Below, in pieces: positions 27,552 to 37,422 of a stretch of 64,000 nucleotides of DNA. Position numbers and translations under genes: made by a program. Each line of letters begins with the position of its first letter. The first letter of the stretch is position 1. Source of the stretch: Atlanticothrix silvestris CENA357 (GTDB lineage: Bacteria > Cyanobacteriota > Cyanobacteriia > Cyanobacteriales > Nostocaceae); the NCBI RefSeq assembly GCF_016056295.1, contig NZ_JAECZB010000096.1, forward strand, positions 1-64,000, in the 5' to 3' direction. The notes under the pieces were generated by a model. It ran no database searches and was not told where the DNA came from. It saw only the letters and a list, made by a program, of their open reading frames with translations.

Positions 27552-27830
27552 ATGAATCCAGAAAACTCAGAAACTTACATAAATCATCCAACTTGGGGTT
27601 TGCTTTATCGGATCTGCATGGTTGACGAGAACCAAGATCTGTTCACTACACTTTATGCCCAACGGTTGTTTTTTTTAGTCGCAAATGACGTTAAAGGTAT
27701 TAAATTTCAGCCTATAGGGCGTACAGAGGCTAGGATGTTATTGGAAAATCGCTTGCGTACTTTGCGTCGCAATGGTCAATCTCAGGAGTACGATCAGCTT
27801 CAGAGTGTTTTCCAACGCACCTTCCAATGA
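27552..27830 (+). CDS. pipX: PII-interacting protein PipX
   Basis: PipX is the small cyanobacterial co-activator that switches between PII (when 2-oxoglutarate is low) and NtcA (when it is high), linking nitrogen status to transcription. The 92-residue length and the N-terminal Tudor-like domain (TYINHPTWGLLYRICMV to FLVANDVKGIKFQPIGRTEA) match. Two C-terminal helices (ARMLLENRLRTLRRNGQ and YDQLQSVFQRTF) follow. Its stop overlaps the pipY start (ATGA), so the two are translationally coupled, as in other cyanobacteria. Confidence 0.95.
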   Translation: MNPENSETYINHPTWGLLYRICMVDENQDLFTTLYAQRLFFLVANDVKGIKFQPIGRTEARMLLENRLRTLRRNGQSQEYDQLQSVFQRTFQ

Positions 27831-28495
27831 CCAGTTCGATTAGCGAACGTATTACCACAATTCGCGCCTCACTTCCACCTTCAGTACGATTGATTGCTAT
27901 CAGCAAGCAAGTTCCGACTGAGGTCATTAGATCTGCATATAACGCCGGAATCCGTGATTTCGGCGAAAATCGTATCCAAGAAGCTGCCAGGAAACAAGCC
28001 GAATTACAAGACTTATCGGATATTACCTGGCACTTTATTGGACATTTGCAAAGCAATAAAGCCAAGAAAGCGATTGAACTATTTCCTTGGATTCATTCTG
28101 TAGATAATTTGAAGTTGGCACAGCGCTTAAATCAATTAGCACAAGAGTTAGGAGTTAATCCTCAGATTTGCTTGCAAGTCAAGATTCTTCTCGATCCCAA
28201 TAAGTCGGGTTGGAGTGTGCCAGAACTATTAGCTGATTTACCCGCACTTAATCAGTGTAAATTTTTACAAATTCAAGGTTTGATGACAATTCCGCCTCTA
28301 GGATTAAATGATGCGGAGGTACTTAGTGTATTTAATAGCACCAAACAGTTAGCTAAAAAAATCCAAGAACAAAATTGGTCTGACATTAAAATGGAGCATT
28401 TGTCGATGGGGATGTCAGGCGACTATCAACTGGCAGTGCAAGCTGGAGCAACGATGGTAAGATTAGGAACTATATTGTTTGGCGATCGCACTTAG
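27827..28495 (+). CDS. pipY: PLP homeostasis protein PipY (YggS family)
   Basis: PipY is a non-enzymatic pyridoxal-phosphate-binding protein of the YggS/PLPBP family, involved in vitamin B6 and amino-acid balance. Its 222 residues have the single-domain TIM-barrel signatures: LIAISKQVP with the PLP-binding lysine, RDFGENRIQEA, WHFIGHLQSNKAK, GLMTIPPLG and LSMGMSGDYQLAVQAGATMVRLGTILFG. The start overlaps pipX by four bases. In this order (pipX-pipY-sepF-proC) the block is conserved in many cyanobacteria. Confidence 0.95.
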   Translation: MTSSISERITTIRASLPPSVRLIAISKQVPTEVIRSAYNAGIRDFGENRIQEAARKQAELQDLSDITWHFIGHLQSNKAKKAIELFPWIHSVDNLKLAQRLNQLAQELGVNPQICLQVKILLDPNKSGWSVPELLADLPALNQCKFLQIQGLMTIPPLGLNDAEVLSVFNSTKQLAKKIQEQNWSDIKMEHLSMGMSGDYQLAVQAGATMVRLGTILFGDRT

Positions 28496-28860
28496 CGTCT
28501 GGGTTCTTCTGTCTTGGGTTCAGTATCAATAGCACTAGGGATAGCATACAGAGGCTATTTAAAAAATACTGGTGCGGGATAGTACACAAAAATAAGTTTT
28601 AGAAAACGTGACTACTAGCAAAAAAGGAGCTAGACTCAGTTTTATTTCGGACAATCATTAAGATATAATCTTGACTCATTATTGTATCTAGGTTAATCTA
28701 CAGGCGTTGCCAACAGCGTCAGTTCATCACCTATAGCTGTGATAGAGGCTACAAGCGGCGATAAAATTATGAGGCTGTCCATTTTTTGTAGCGATCAAAG
28801 CTGGCTACATTAATTCATAGCCACATAAAATTAAGGGTAATTTTTACCAGGAGCGAGACA
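28496..28860. other. Intergenic region upstream of sepF
   Basis: A 365-bp gap that breaks pipXY from sepF and likely contains a sepF promoter. A Shine-Dalgarno element (aggag) precedes the sepF ATG. No repeat, RNA or gene was recognised. Confidence 0.45.
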
Positions 28861-29460
28861 ATGAACAATATATTTTCCAAACTCCGAGACTTTGTAGGTC
28901 TCAACGAACAGGTGGAATACGAATATTACGAAGAAGAGGCAGATACAGATAATTACCAAAACCTGTATCAGCAAGAAAATCCCCAGCCAGCACCAGCAGA
29001 AGCCACCGCACAAAATCGACGTTGGCGAGAACCCATGACTACAATGGGTGATGATGTAGCAGCAGGATCAAAGTCTACAATGGGGAATGTGATCGGTATG
29101 CCAGGAGCAATTAACGGAATTTCAGAAGTATTAGTGCTTGAACCTCGTACATTTGAAGAAATGCCTCAGGCAATTCAAGCTTTAAGAGAGCGCAAGTCAG
29201 TAGTATTAAACTTGACGATCATGGACCCGGATCAAGCACAACGGGCAGTAGATTTTGTTGCAGGTGGAACTTACGCACTAGATGGACATCAAGAGCGCAT
29301 TGGAGAAAGCATCTTTTTGTTTACACCTAGCTGTGTGCAAGTTAGCACTCAAGGTGGAGTTATTCATGAAGTACCACAACCGCCAGCCCGCCCCGCACGT
29401 CCTGCCGCAACTAACGCAACTCCAGCCTGGGGCAACGAAACCAATCGGATGGCACAGTAA
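28861..29460 (+). CDS. sepF: Cell division protein SepF
   Basis: SepF (Cdv2 in cyanobacteria) helps assemble FtsZ and anchor it to the membrane at the division site. The 199-residue protein has an N-terminal amphipathic helix ([13 protein letters not shown]), an acidic flexible linker ([15 protein letters not shown]), and the C-terminal SepF core: [40 protein letters not shown] and the end [20 protein letters not shown] Pro/Ala-rich tail follows. The start is supported by aggag seven to eleven bases upstream. It lies between pipY and proC. Confidence 0.95.
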   Translation: MNNIFSKLRDFVGLNEQVEYEYYEEEADTDNYQNLYQQENPQPAPAEATAQNRRWREPMTTMGDDVAAGSKSTMGNVIGMPGAINGISEVLVLEPRTFEEMPQAIQALRERKSVVLNLTIMDPDQAQRAVDFVAGGTYALDGHQERIGESIFLFTPSCVQVSTQGGVIHEVPQPPARPARPAATNATPAWGNETNRMAQ

Positions 29461-29603
29461 AGTTAAATTTGTCAATAGTCTAGAGTCAAAAGTTTTTGAT
29501 TCTTGTGCGGGCGAGTTTAACTGTATATAGTGTTTTACCATATATTGATGGATTAAGTTCGCCCATACCTAACTATTAACTAATGACTATTGACTATTAA
29601 ATA

Positions 29604-30416
29604 ATGACTATTAAATTTGGTTTAATTGGTGGCGGGGTAATGGGAGAAGCGCTATTATCCCGCCTTATTGCGCGCGGAATTTATCAACCTTCGGAAGTTA
29701 TAGTTAGCGAACCCTTATCGGCACGCCAAGGTTTTTTGCAGCAGAAATATGATGTAAATGTAACTACAGATAATGGTTTGGTGTTTACCGAAGCAACCGA
29801 AGTAGTATTTTTGGCAGTAAAGCCGCAAGTATTCAGCGCGATCGCCCAAGAATTAGCAGATATCATCACTATAGAAATCTCACCCCTAGTAATTTCTATT
29901 TTGGCAGGGGTGTCTTTAAATCAGTTAGAAGCTGCGTTTCCGCAACTACCTGTGATTAGAGCCATGCCCAATACACCAGCAACAGTAGGGGCAGGAATTA
30001 CCGCTATCTGTTTAGGTGCATACACCAGCGCCAAACACCAGCAAATAGCACAGCAAGTTTTTTCGGCAGTGGGAGAAGTTGTAGAAGTTTCAGAAACATT
30101 GATGGATGCAGTTACAGGATTATCTGGTAGTGGCCCTGCTTACGTAGCCTTGATGACGGAAGCACTGGCTGACGGAGGAGTAGCAGCAGGTTTACCCAGA
30201 GGCATTGCCAATCAACTAGCCTTGCAAACTGTACTGGGAACAGCGAAACTATTACAAGAAAGCAAAATGCACCCAGCAGAACTTAAAGACCGCGTTACCA
30301 GTCCCGGCGGTACTACCATTGCTGGCATTGCCCAGCTAGAACGCTCAGGTTTTCGCTCAGCTTTAATTGAAGCAGTGAAAGTGGCTGCACAACGCTCTCA
30401 AGAATTGGGGAAATAG
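29604..30416 (+). CDS. proC: Pyrroline-5-carboxylate reductase
   Basis: ProC reduces 1-pyrroline-5-carboxylate to proline with NAD(P)H, the last step of proline synthesis. The 270-residue length is standard. Features seen: the Rossmann motif GLIGGGVMGEALLSRL, FLAVKPQV, the MPNTPATVGAGI segment and the C-terminal signature SGSGPAYVALMTEALADGGVA with GGTTIAGIAQLE. The ATG start lies in a run of ttgacta heptads (29575-29612), so the first codons overlap repeat sequence. Confidence 0.96.
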   Translation: MTIKFGLIGGGVMGEALLSRLIARGIYQPSEVIVSEPLSARQGFLQQKYDVNVTTDNGLVFTEATEVVFLAVKPQVFSAIAQELADIITIEISPLVISILAGVSLNQLEAAFPQLPVIRAMPNTPATVGAGITAICLGAYTSAKHQQIAQQVFSAVGEVVEVSETLMDAVTGLSGSGPAYVALMTEALADGGVAAGLPRGIANQLALQTVLGTAKLLQESKMHPAELKDRVTSPGGTTIAGIAQLERSGFRSALIEAVKVAAQRSQELGK

Positions 30417-30462
30417 TTAGTGGTTAGTCGTTCACAACTGACCACTAACAACTGACAACTTA
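30416..30462. repeat. Inverted heptad repeats after proC
   Basis: gttagtggttagtc is followed by cacaactgaccactaacaac, giving inverted copies of the gttagtg-type heptads that could fold as a hairpin after proC. Confidence 0.6.
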
Positions 30463-30526
30463 CATCCGACGAAGTTGACAAAATAGCCGCTAATATAGTA
30501 AACAGTCTGGTTGCAAATGTGATTGA

Positions 30527-33211
30527 GTGAATTATCCCGCGCCGTTTCCAGAACTTGACCTAGGGTTGATATTTCCCTTTGATCTGGATCAATTCCAGAA
30601 AGATGCGATCGCGTCCCTGAATGCTGATCGTTCTGTAGTCGTATGTGCGCCCACCGGTTCGGGCAAAACATTAGTAGGGGAATACGCCATTTATCGCGCC
30701 CTATCACGAGGGAAACGTGTATTTTATACCACTCCCCTCAAAGCGTTGTCGAATCAAAAATTACGTGACTTCCGAGAGAAATTTGGCTTTGACCAAGTAG
30801 GACTGTTAACTGGAGATGCTTCTATTAACAGAGATGCACCGATTTTGGTGATGACCACGGAAATTTTCCGCAACATGCTTTATGGCACACCCATTGGACA
30901 AATCGGCATTTCATTAGTAGACGTTGAAGCGGTAGTGCTAGATGAATGCCACTACATGAACGATCGCCAACGAGGGACAGTTTGGGAAGAATCAATCATC
31001 TATTGTCCTCGTGAAGTTCAACTAGCAGCCCTATCAGCCACAGTTGCCAACAGCGATCAACTCACCGATTGGCTGAATCGGGTTCATGGCCCAACTGACC
31101 TGATTTACTCCGATTTTCGCCCAGTACCCTTGGAATTTCATTATTGCAATCCCAAAGGCTTATTTCCCCTGCTGAATGATAGCAAAACCAAAATTAACCC
31201 CCGCTTGGCAAATAGGGGTAAAAGAAAACAAGGAGGAGATAGGGGCAAAGGTGGAAGACCAGAAGCACCTGGGATTATTTATACCCTCAGCCAGCTACAG
31301 CAACGAGATATGTTGCCAGCAATATACTTTATCTTCAGTCGCCGGGGATGTGATAAAGCGGTGGCTGAAGTAGGCGATTTATGGCTGGTAAATAATGACG
31401 AGTCGCAAATATTGCGACGACAAATTGATGATTTTTTAACTCGCAACCCCGAAGCTGGGCGTTCTGGACAAATTGCTCCCCTTTACCGAGGAATTGCTGC
31501 CCACCACGCCGGAATTTTACCTGCTTGGAAAGTGTTGGTAGAAGAACTGTTTCAACAAGGACTGATTAAAGTAGTATTCGCTACCGAAACACTAGCCGCA
31601 GGTATTAATATGCCTGCCCGAACAACAGTTATTTCCACCCTTTCTAAGCGCACCGACAGCGGACATCGCCTGTTGAACGCTTCCGAATTTCTGCAAATGG
31701 CAGGGCGGGCTGGTCGTCGAGGCATGGATAAACAAGGTCATGTGGTGACAGTACAAACTCCCTTTGAAGGATCGAAAGAAGCAGCATATTTAGCTACATC
31801 TAAACCAGATCCTTTGGTCAGCCAGTTTACCCCCAGCTACGGCATGGTGCTGAACTTACTGCAAACTCACACCCTAGATCAAACCAGAGAACTGATAGAA
31901 CGCAGTTTTGGGCAGTACATGGCGACCTTGCATCTACGACCAGATTATGATGAAATTGCCGACATTCAAACACAATTAGCCCAACTGCAAGAGCAAATTG
32001 ACGCTGTTGATGAAAATGAATTAGCGGTTTATGAGAAATTGCGCCAACGTTTGAAAGTAGAACGCCAGTTGTTAAAAACTCTGCAAGAACAAGTACAACA
32101 AGACCGACAAGAACAATTAGGAATGATGTTGAGCTTTGCAGTATCAGGAACTCTGTTAAGTCTCAAGGGTAAACACATCACAGTACCTTCACCCATAACA
32201 GCAGTGTTAGTCGGTAAAACGCCTGATTCTGTGGAACTTCCTTATTTAGTGTGTTTGGGATGCGATAACCGTTGGTATGTGGCAACAACCGAAGATGTAG
32301 TTGATTTGTATGCCGAATTACCACGAGTTGAAGTACCACCAGAAGTCTTACCACCATCAGAAATGTCCTTTCAACCAGGGCAATCACGCCGGGGCAACGA
32401 ATTAACATTGGCGATCGCCCAACGCATTCCCGATCCCGGAGAGTCTCTGTACATGCCACCAGAAGTTGCAGAACAACTCAGTCGGGTAACTGCTGTCCAA
32501 GAACAATTAGAGAATCACCCCATACATCAATCAGGCAACGCAGGCACAATTTACAAACGCCGGGCCCGCTATGTTGAACTTGAAGCAGAACTTGAAGAAT
32601 TGCAAACTCAGGTAGAGCAACAGTCGCAACGTCATTGGGAAGAATTTCTCAACTTAATCACAATTCTGCAACAGTTTGGCTGTTTGGATAACTTAGTACC
32701 CACACCATTAGGAGAAGTTGCGGCTGCAATTCGAGGAGAAAATGAATTGTGGCTGGGTTTAGCACTTGCCAGTGGTGAATTAGACCAAATAGACCCGCAC
32801 CATTTAGCAGCAGTCGCCGCCGCTTTGGTGACAGAGACCCCGCGTCCGGACACTAAAGTTAACTTTGAACTTTCCCCAGAAGCAGATAATGCTTGGTCTA
32901 GATTACAACCAATCCGCCGTTCGGTTTTAAAGATCCAATACCGACATGGTGTAGCCCTGCCTGTAGGTTTAGAGCATCGGTTTCTTAACTTAATTGCCAT
33001 TGTGGAACAATGGGCACTAGGAAAAGAATGGACAGAACTCTGTGATAATACCACCTTAGATGAAGGTGATGTAGTGAGAATTTTACGCCGGACTTTGGAT
33101 TTATTATCCCAGATTCCCCACGTTCCCAACTTACCAGAACCTCTGCGGCGCAATGCCCATCGAGCTATGCAATTAATTGATCGATTCCCAGTCAATGAGG
33201 TTGTAGAGTGA
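30527..33211 (+). CDS. Ski2-like DExH-box RNA helicase
   Basis: An 894-residue superfamily 2 helicase of the Ski2/Mtr4 group, probably acting in RNA turnover or rRNA processing. Motif I APTGSGKT, motif II DECH (DECHYMNDRQRGTVWEE), motif III LSATVANS, and motif VI QMAGRAGRRG are intact. The second RecA domain contains AAHHAGILPAWK and FATETLAAGINMPART. A middle coiled coil (about 485-530) and a C-terminal DSHCT-type helical domain (about 720-890) follow. The start is GTG at 30527: an in-frame TGA lies immediately before it and no earlier start exists. A good terminator follows the stop. Confidence 0.93.
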   Translation: MNYPAPFPELDLGLIFPFDLDQFQKDAIASLNADRSVVVCAPTGSGKTLVGEYAIYRALSRGKRVFYTTPLKALSNQKLRDFREKFGFDQVGLLTGDASINRDAPILVMTTEIFRNMLYGTPIGQIGISLVDVEAVVLDECHYMNDRQRGTVWEESIIYCPREVQLAALSATVANSDQLTDWLNRVHGPTDLIYSDFRPVPLEFHYCNPKGLFPLLNDSKTKINPRLANRGKRKQGGDRGKGGRPEAPGIIYTLSQLQQRDMLPAIYFIFSRRGCDKAVAEVGDLWLVNNDESQILRRQIDDFLTRNPEAGRSGQIAPLYRGIAAHHAGILPAWKVLVEELFQQGLIKVVFATETLAAGINMPARTTVISTLSKRTDSGHRLLNASEFLQMAGRAGRRGMDKQGHVVTVQTPFEGSKEAAYLATSKPDPLVSQFTPSYGMVLNLLQTHTLDQTRELIERSFGQYMATLHLRPDYDEIADIQTQLAQLQEQIDAVDENELAVYEKLRQRLKVERQLLKTLQEQVQQDRQEQLGMMLSFAVSGTLLSLKGKHITVPSPITAVLVGKTPDSVELPYLVCLGCDNRWYVATTEDVVDLYAELPRVEVPPEVLPPSEMSFQPGQSRRGNELTLAIAQRIPDPGESLYMPPEVAEQLSRVTAVQEQLENHPIHQSGNAGTIYKRRARYVELEAELEELQTQVEQQSQRHWEEFLNLITILQQFGCLDNLVPTPLGEVAAAIRGENELWLGLALASGELDQIDPHHLAAVAAALVTETPRPDTKVNFELSPEADNAWSRLQPIRRSVLKIQYRHGVALPVGLEHRFLNLIAIVEQWALGKEWTELCDNTTLDEGDVVRILRRTLDLLSQIPHVPNLPEPLRRNAHRAMQLIDRFPVNEVVE

Positions 33212-33272
33212 TATTAATAGAAATGATTTAAATTGGCGATTAAAAATTGCTAAAAAATAACATTAAGCTCGT

Positions 33273-33301
33273 CCTCCATACTGAACTATGGAGGAATTTT
33301 T
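33273..33301 (+). terminator. Rho-independent terminator after the helicase gene
   Basis: The arms cctccata and tatggagg (8-bp stem, 6-base loop) are followed by aattttt, 62 bp after the helicase stop. Confidence 0.65.
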
Positions 33302-33726
33302 GTGTATATATAATATTGCAAATGACATTGGTTGTTTTCCCATCATGCCACTTGTTTTAAAATTAAGCAGTACAAATATATAGTTAAAGTAAATTCACTT
33401 TCCAAATTCTTTATCTAGATTATAAGTATTCTTCCGGTGGTGAATTATTCATGCAATTGTTAACTGTTTAAGCTATATACATCAAGATAATATTAGTTAA
33501 ATTAACAGTTACAAATTAATTTTTTACTTGTTATAAATGATCTGATGCTGAAATCTTGCACCAAGCTCAAATTCACTAAGGAATAATTTTTTTGCTGAAC
33601 TATTAAGTAAGTTTTAGCTTAATATGCAATGTTTTTAGTCTATTAACATAGACTAAAAATTCGGCTGTAATCTAAGTTTACGGTGAGGTGCAAGATGTAA
33701 AATTATCAAAATCAAGGACTCCTTTT
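33302..33726. other. AT-rich intergenic region
   Basis: About 425 bp of AT-rich sequence upstream of the SnoaL-like gene. An interrupted inverted repeat (agtctattaa with ttaacatagact) occurs near 33637-33655. No RNA gene or convincing small frame was seen. Confidence 0.4.
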
Positions 33727-34395
33727 ATGGAAAAAAGAAGAGAACACAGACGAGTAATTTCAAAGGTTATATCGTTTCTACTACATCGTGTAACCTTAAT
33801 TTCACTTACAGCTATTCTTATGTTGTTGCTTGGAGGTAGATTTGAGTTAGCAAGTGCTATTCAACCTAACTTTGAGCCAGCAAGCGTAACCCAACCTAAC
33901 GCGGAATTAGAAATTCAAAAACTAACAACCTGTTATGCGCTTGGAACTGATGCCATTGGTAGAGGAAACCTCCAAGAAGGGAAAAATATTTATCGGGATT
34001 GTTTTACTCAAGATGCACGTATCACTGCTATTTTCCCTGATGGTGCAAGTGAAGTACGGATTGGTACAGATGCTTGGGCGGATTTTGTTTATTCTGTATT
34101 CCAAGGAAATGGATATCAGGCTACTCAACATCTAATAGGTACGATCAATATCTCAGTTCAAGCTAACCGTGCAAAGATGTCCTCTTATCTCCATGCAACT
34201 CACAAACGTTCCGAAACCAGCATTGATGTTGCTAATGGTACTTATGAAGATGAGGTCATTCTCAACAGAAATGGGCGCTGGAAAATTAGTAATCGAACCT
34301 TGACACTCATCGATTTCTTAAACCTGAGTTCCCCAACTACCCCAACCGCCAGAACTACTCCAGTAGAACTACGTTTACCACACATGCAGCAGTAA
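33727..34395 (+). CDS. Membrane-anchored SnoaL-like (NTF2 fold) protein
   Basis: A 222-residue protein; I prefer ATG 33727 (MEKRRE, with aagga upstream) over the GTG at 33688. A positively charged N-terminus and one hydrophobic helix (about residues 22-45) indicate a signal anchor, with the rest outside the cytoplasm. The soluble part has the SnoaL-like cone fold pattern: LTTCYALGTDAIGRGNLQEG, IYRDCFTQDARI, a middle HLIGTINISV segment, and GTYEDEVILNRNGRWKISNRT. This fold holds small ligands or dimerises and occurs in isomerases, hydratases and non-enzymatic proteins. A short Thr/Pro tail ends the protein. Function is unknown. Confidence 0.75.
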   Translation: MEKRREHRRVISKVISFLLHRVTLISLTAILMLLLGGRFELASAIQPNFEPASVTQPNAELEIQKLTTCYALGTDAIGRGNLQEGKNIYRDCFTQDARITAIFPDGASEVRIGTDAWADFVYSVFQGNGYQATQHLIGTINISVQANRAKMSSYLHATHKRSETSIDVANGTYEDEVILNRNGRWKISNRTLTLIDFLNLSSPTTPTARTTPVELRLPHMQQ

Positions 34396-34432
34396 TTGCT
34401 CAGCAGTACGGGCTTAAAAAGAGCTACTCTCA

Positions 34433-34465
34433 TAGGGTGCGTTAGTTTGTCGCTAACGCACCCTA
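34433..34465. repeat. Palindromic repeat tagggtgcgttag
   Basis: A perfect 13-bp inverted repeat (tagggtgcgttag / ctaacgcacccta) with a 7-base loop. It is followed on the plus strand by aaaaaattt and not a T run, so it is better regarded as a dispersed palindrome than as a standard terminator for the SnoaL-like gene. Confidence 0.7.
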
Positions 34466-34615
34466 AAAAATTTGACTACAAAGCGATCGCAGTCAAATTC
34501 TACGATAGCAGACAGTAAGTTAATATACTGGATGATATTGATAACAAGAGAATGGGCAAAATAATGCCAGAGATTTACACCACAATACTTTCTCAGCAGC
34601 CCAGAACTTAAAATC

Positions 34616-37366
34616 ATGAAGCATGGTGCCAATAATTCCCAAAAGATGCCCTTGCGCCTTATTCTCATCGTTCCCTTTGTCATCCAAATCTTCGCCGCAG
34701 TCGGACTGGTAGGTTATCTCTCTTTTCTAAATGGGCAAAAGGCAGTTAACGGCCTTGCTCAACAACTGATGAATAAGGTCAACATACTCGTTGATCAGCA
34801 CCTTGATACTTATCTAGCAATTCCTCATCAAATTAATCAAATCAATGTAGATGCTAGAGAACTAAGAATGCTGAATTTACAAGATTTTCAGCAAACTGGG
34901 CGTTACTTTTGGAAACAAATGCGGGTATTTAATATTGGCTACAATAGCTTTGCCAATCCTCAAGGAGAATTTATTGGAGTTGAACGCTTAGATAATGGCA
35001 ACCTTTTGATTAACGAAGTTTCTACACCCAAAGGCATCGGTAAACTTTATGTTTATACTACAGACAACCAAGGAAATCGCCACGAGTTAGCAACAGTTAA
35101 AAATTATGATCCTCGCTTGGAAGCTTGGTATACAGATGCAATCAAGGCAGGGAAACCTGTGTGGAGTCAAATTTATCAATGGGAAGATAAACCAGAAATA
35201 TTTTCCATATCTTCCAGCTATCCTATTTACAACGATATTAATAACAAGCTGGCCGGTGTCATTAGTGTCGATTTGATCTTGTCACAAATTAGTAATTTTT
35301 TAGCAAGTTTGAAACTTGGTCGCTCAGGTCAAGTATTTATCTTAGAGCGTTCTGGGCTAATAGTAGCTTCTTCAACTAACGAATTGCCATACAAGGTGAT
35401 TGCTGGTAAAGCCCAACGATTATCAGCATTAAATAGCAAAGATGTTTTAATTCAAGGTACAGCACAATATTTACAGCAGAAATTTGGCAACTTTCAAGAA
35501 ATTAAGAGTAGCCAACAAGTTGCATTAAAACTTCACGGCGAACGTCAATTTATACAAGTAACGCCTTGGCATGATGAATTTGGCTTGGATTGGCTAGTGA
35601 TTGTCATTGTTCCTGAAACCGACTTTATGGCTCAAATCAATGCTAATAACCAGACTACTATCTGGCTTTGTCTAGGGGCACTTCTGTTAGCCACAGTTTT
35701 AGGAATATATACATCTCGTTGGATTTCTCAGCCTATTTTACGCTTAACCAAAGCTAGTAGTGCGATCGCATCTGGTAATCTTGGCCAAACAGTAGAAGTT
35801 TCTGGTATTAGAGAACTCAGTATTCTTGCCCAAGCTTTTAATCAAATGGCAGGACAATTACGAGAATCTTTTACAGCTTTAGAAAAGCGAGTTGAAGAAC
35901 GAACTATAGAACTAAAAACAGCAAAAGAAGCAGCCGATGCTGCCAATCAAGCAAAAAGCGAATTTCTTGCCAATATGAGTCATGAACTTCGCACTCCCCT
36001 TAATGGTATTCTTGGCTACGCCCAAATTTTACAACGCGATCAAAATCCTAGTTCTCAACAAAAAAATGCTATCAGTATTATTTATAAATGCGGCTCTCAT
36101 CTTTTGACACTAATTAATGATATCTTAGATCTTTCAAAAATCGAAGCTAGAAAATTAGAACTTTATCCAGAAAATTTTAATTTAAAAAACTTTTTTATAG
36201 GAGTTGGTGATATTTGCCGCGTGAAAGCGGAACAAAAAGCAATTACTTTTAATTATCAGATATATAACCATATACCAAATTTTATTTATGCTGATGAAAA
36301 ACGCCTACGACAAGTATTGATTAATCTTGTGGGGAATGCTATTAAATTTACAGATTATGGGACAGTAACATTTACGGTAGGAGTAGTTAATCAAAGAAGA
36401 TCATCCGAAGACATTAGCCCAAACCAACAATTACCAATTACTACAATCAGATTTCAAGTTGAAGATACAGGATTTGGCATGACTCCAGAGCAATTGGAGA
36501 AAATATTTCTGCCTTTTGAGCAGGTTGGAGAAATTTCTTTCAAGACTGAAGGCACAGGTTTAGGGCTAGCCATAAGTCGCCAAATTGTGGAAATGATGGG
36601 TGGTGAAATTCAAGTTGAAAGTATTTATGGTCAAGGTAGCAAATTTTGGTTTGATTTAGATTTACCAGCAGTTACAAATTACATATCTCTAGAAGTATCA
36701 CCATTAGATAAAAATTCTCTGAATATCATTAAATATGAAGGTAAAGAAATAACTATCTTAGTTGTTGACGACCTTGGGGAAAATCGTGCTGTTATTGTCA
36801 AGTTACTGGAACCATTAGGGTTTAAATTGATCGAAGCTGTTAATGGTCAAGATGGTTTAGACAAAGCAAAAGCATGCCAACCAAATTTAATTATTACTGA
36901 TTTGGCAATGCCTGTAATGGATGGCTTTAGAATGACACAACTTTTGCGTTCTCAACCAGAATTTAAAGAAACAGTAATCATTGCTTCTTCCGCTAGTGTA
37001 TTTACCTTTAACCGCCAACAAAGCCAAGAAGCAGGTTGTAATGATTTTTTGCCTAAACCTGTGCAAGTTGATGAATTGCTTGAAAAATTACAAAATTACT
37101 TGCAATTAGTTTGGATTTATCAGTCAAATCAATCTTTTGCAACTTTGGATGTTGATTTTCAAGAAATAATATTTCCACCATCGACGGAGCTAACTGATTT
37201 ATATCAAGCGGCTAAAGCGGGTTATGTTTGGGAAATTCAAGAAGAAGCAAATCGTCTTCAAAGGTTAAATGCTGAGTACACACCCTTTACTAATAAAATT
37301 TTAGAGCTACTTGAGGAGTTTGAAGATGAAGCTATTGTTGAGTTTATTAAACCAAAATTATCGTAA
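34616..37366 (+). CDS. Hybrid sensor histidine kinase (Cache-HAMP-HisKA-HATPase-REC)
   Basis: A 916-residue transmembrane hybrid kinase. A first membrane helix (about 14-38) and a second (about 343-365) enclose a periplasmic double-Cache-type sensor domain of about 300 residues, likely for a small-molecule ligand. HAMP (366-420) and a short coiled coil lead to HisKA with phospho-acceptor His456 in [14 protein letters not shown]. HATPase motifs follow: [16 protein letters not shown] and GTGLGLAIS. The C-terminal receiver has DDLGENR and phospho-acceptor Asp762 in [12 protein letters not shown], plus the conserved Lys in LPKPV. An uncharacterised helical tail of about 90 residues ends the protein. 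The next gene, about 55 bp on, is a REC-kinase and probably its partner. Confidence 0.92.
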   Translation: MKHGANNSQKMPLRLILIVPFVIQIFAAVGLVGYLSFLNGQKAVNGLAQQLMNKVNILVDQHLDTYLAIPHQINQINVDARELRMLNLQDFQQTGRYFWKQMRVFNIGYNSFANPQGEFIGVERLDNGNLLINEVSTPKGIGKLYVYTTDNQGNRHELATVKNYDPRLEAWYTDAIKAGKPVWSQIYQWEDKPEIFSISSSYPIYNDINNKLAGVISVDLILSQISNFLASLKLGRSGQVFILERSGLIVASSTNELPYKVIAGKAQRLSALNSKDVLIQGTAQYLQQKFGNFQEIKSSQQVALKLHGERQFIQVTPWHDEFGLDWLVIVIVPETDFMAQINANNQTTIWLCLGALLLATVLGIYTSRWISQPILRLTKASSAIASGNLGQTVEVSGIRELSILAQAFNQMAGQLRESFTALEKRVEERTIELKTAKEAADAANQAKSEFLANMSHELRTPLNGILGYAQILQRDQNPSSQQKNAISIIYKCGSHLLTLINDILDLSKIEARKLELYPENFNLKNFFIGVGDICRVKAEQKAITFNYQIYNHIPNFIYADEKRLRQVLINLVGNAIKFTDYGTVTFTVGVVNQRRSSEDISPNQQLPITTIRFQVEDTGFGMTPEQLEKIFLPFEQVGEISFKTEGTGLGLAISRQIVEMMGGEIQVESIYGQGSKFWFDLDLPAVTNYISLEVSPLDKNSLNIIKYEGKEITILVVDDLGENRAVIVKLLEPLGFKLIEAVNGQDGLDKAKACQPNLIITDLAMPVMDGFRMTQLLRSQPEFKETVIIASSASVFTFNRQQSQEAGCNDFLPKPVQVDELLEKLQNYLQLVWIYQSNQSFATLDVDFQEIIFPPSTELTDLYQAAKAGYVWEIQEEANRLQRLNAEYTPFTNKILELLEEFEDEAIVEFIKPKLS

Positions 37367-37422
37367 TTATAATTTTTTTAACATTAAATCACAAAAATTT
37401 TAGTCTAGTAATATACTTGAGA

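Noticed and set aside
34433-34465. Rho-independent terminator after the SnoaL-like gene
   Set aside because: The stem is strong but neither strand has a T run directly after it.
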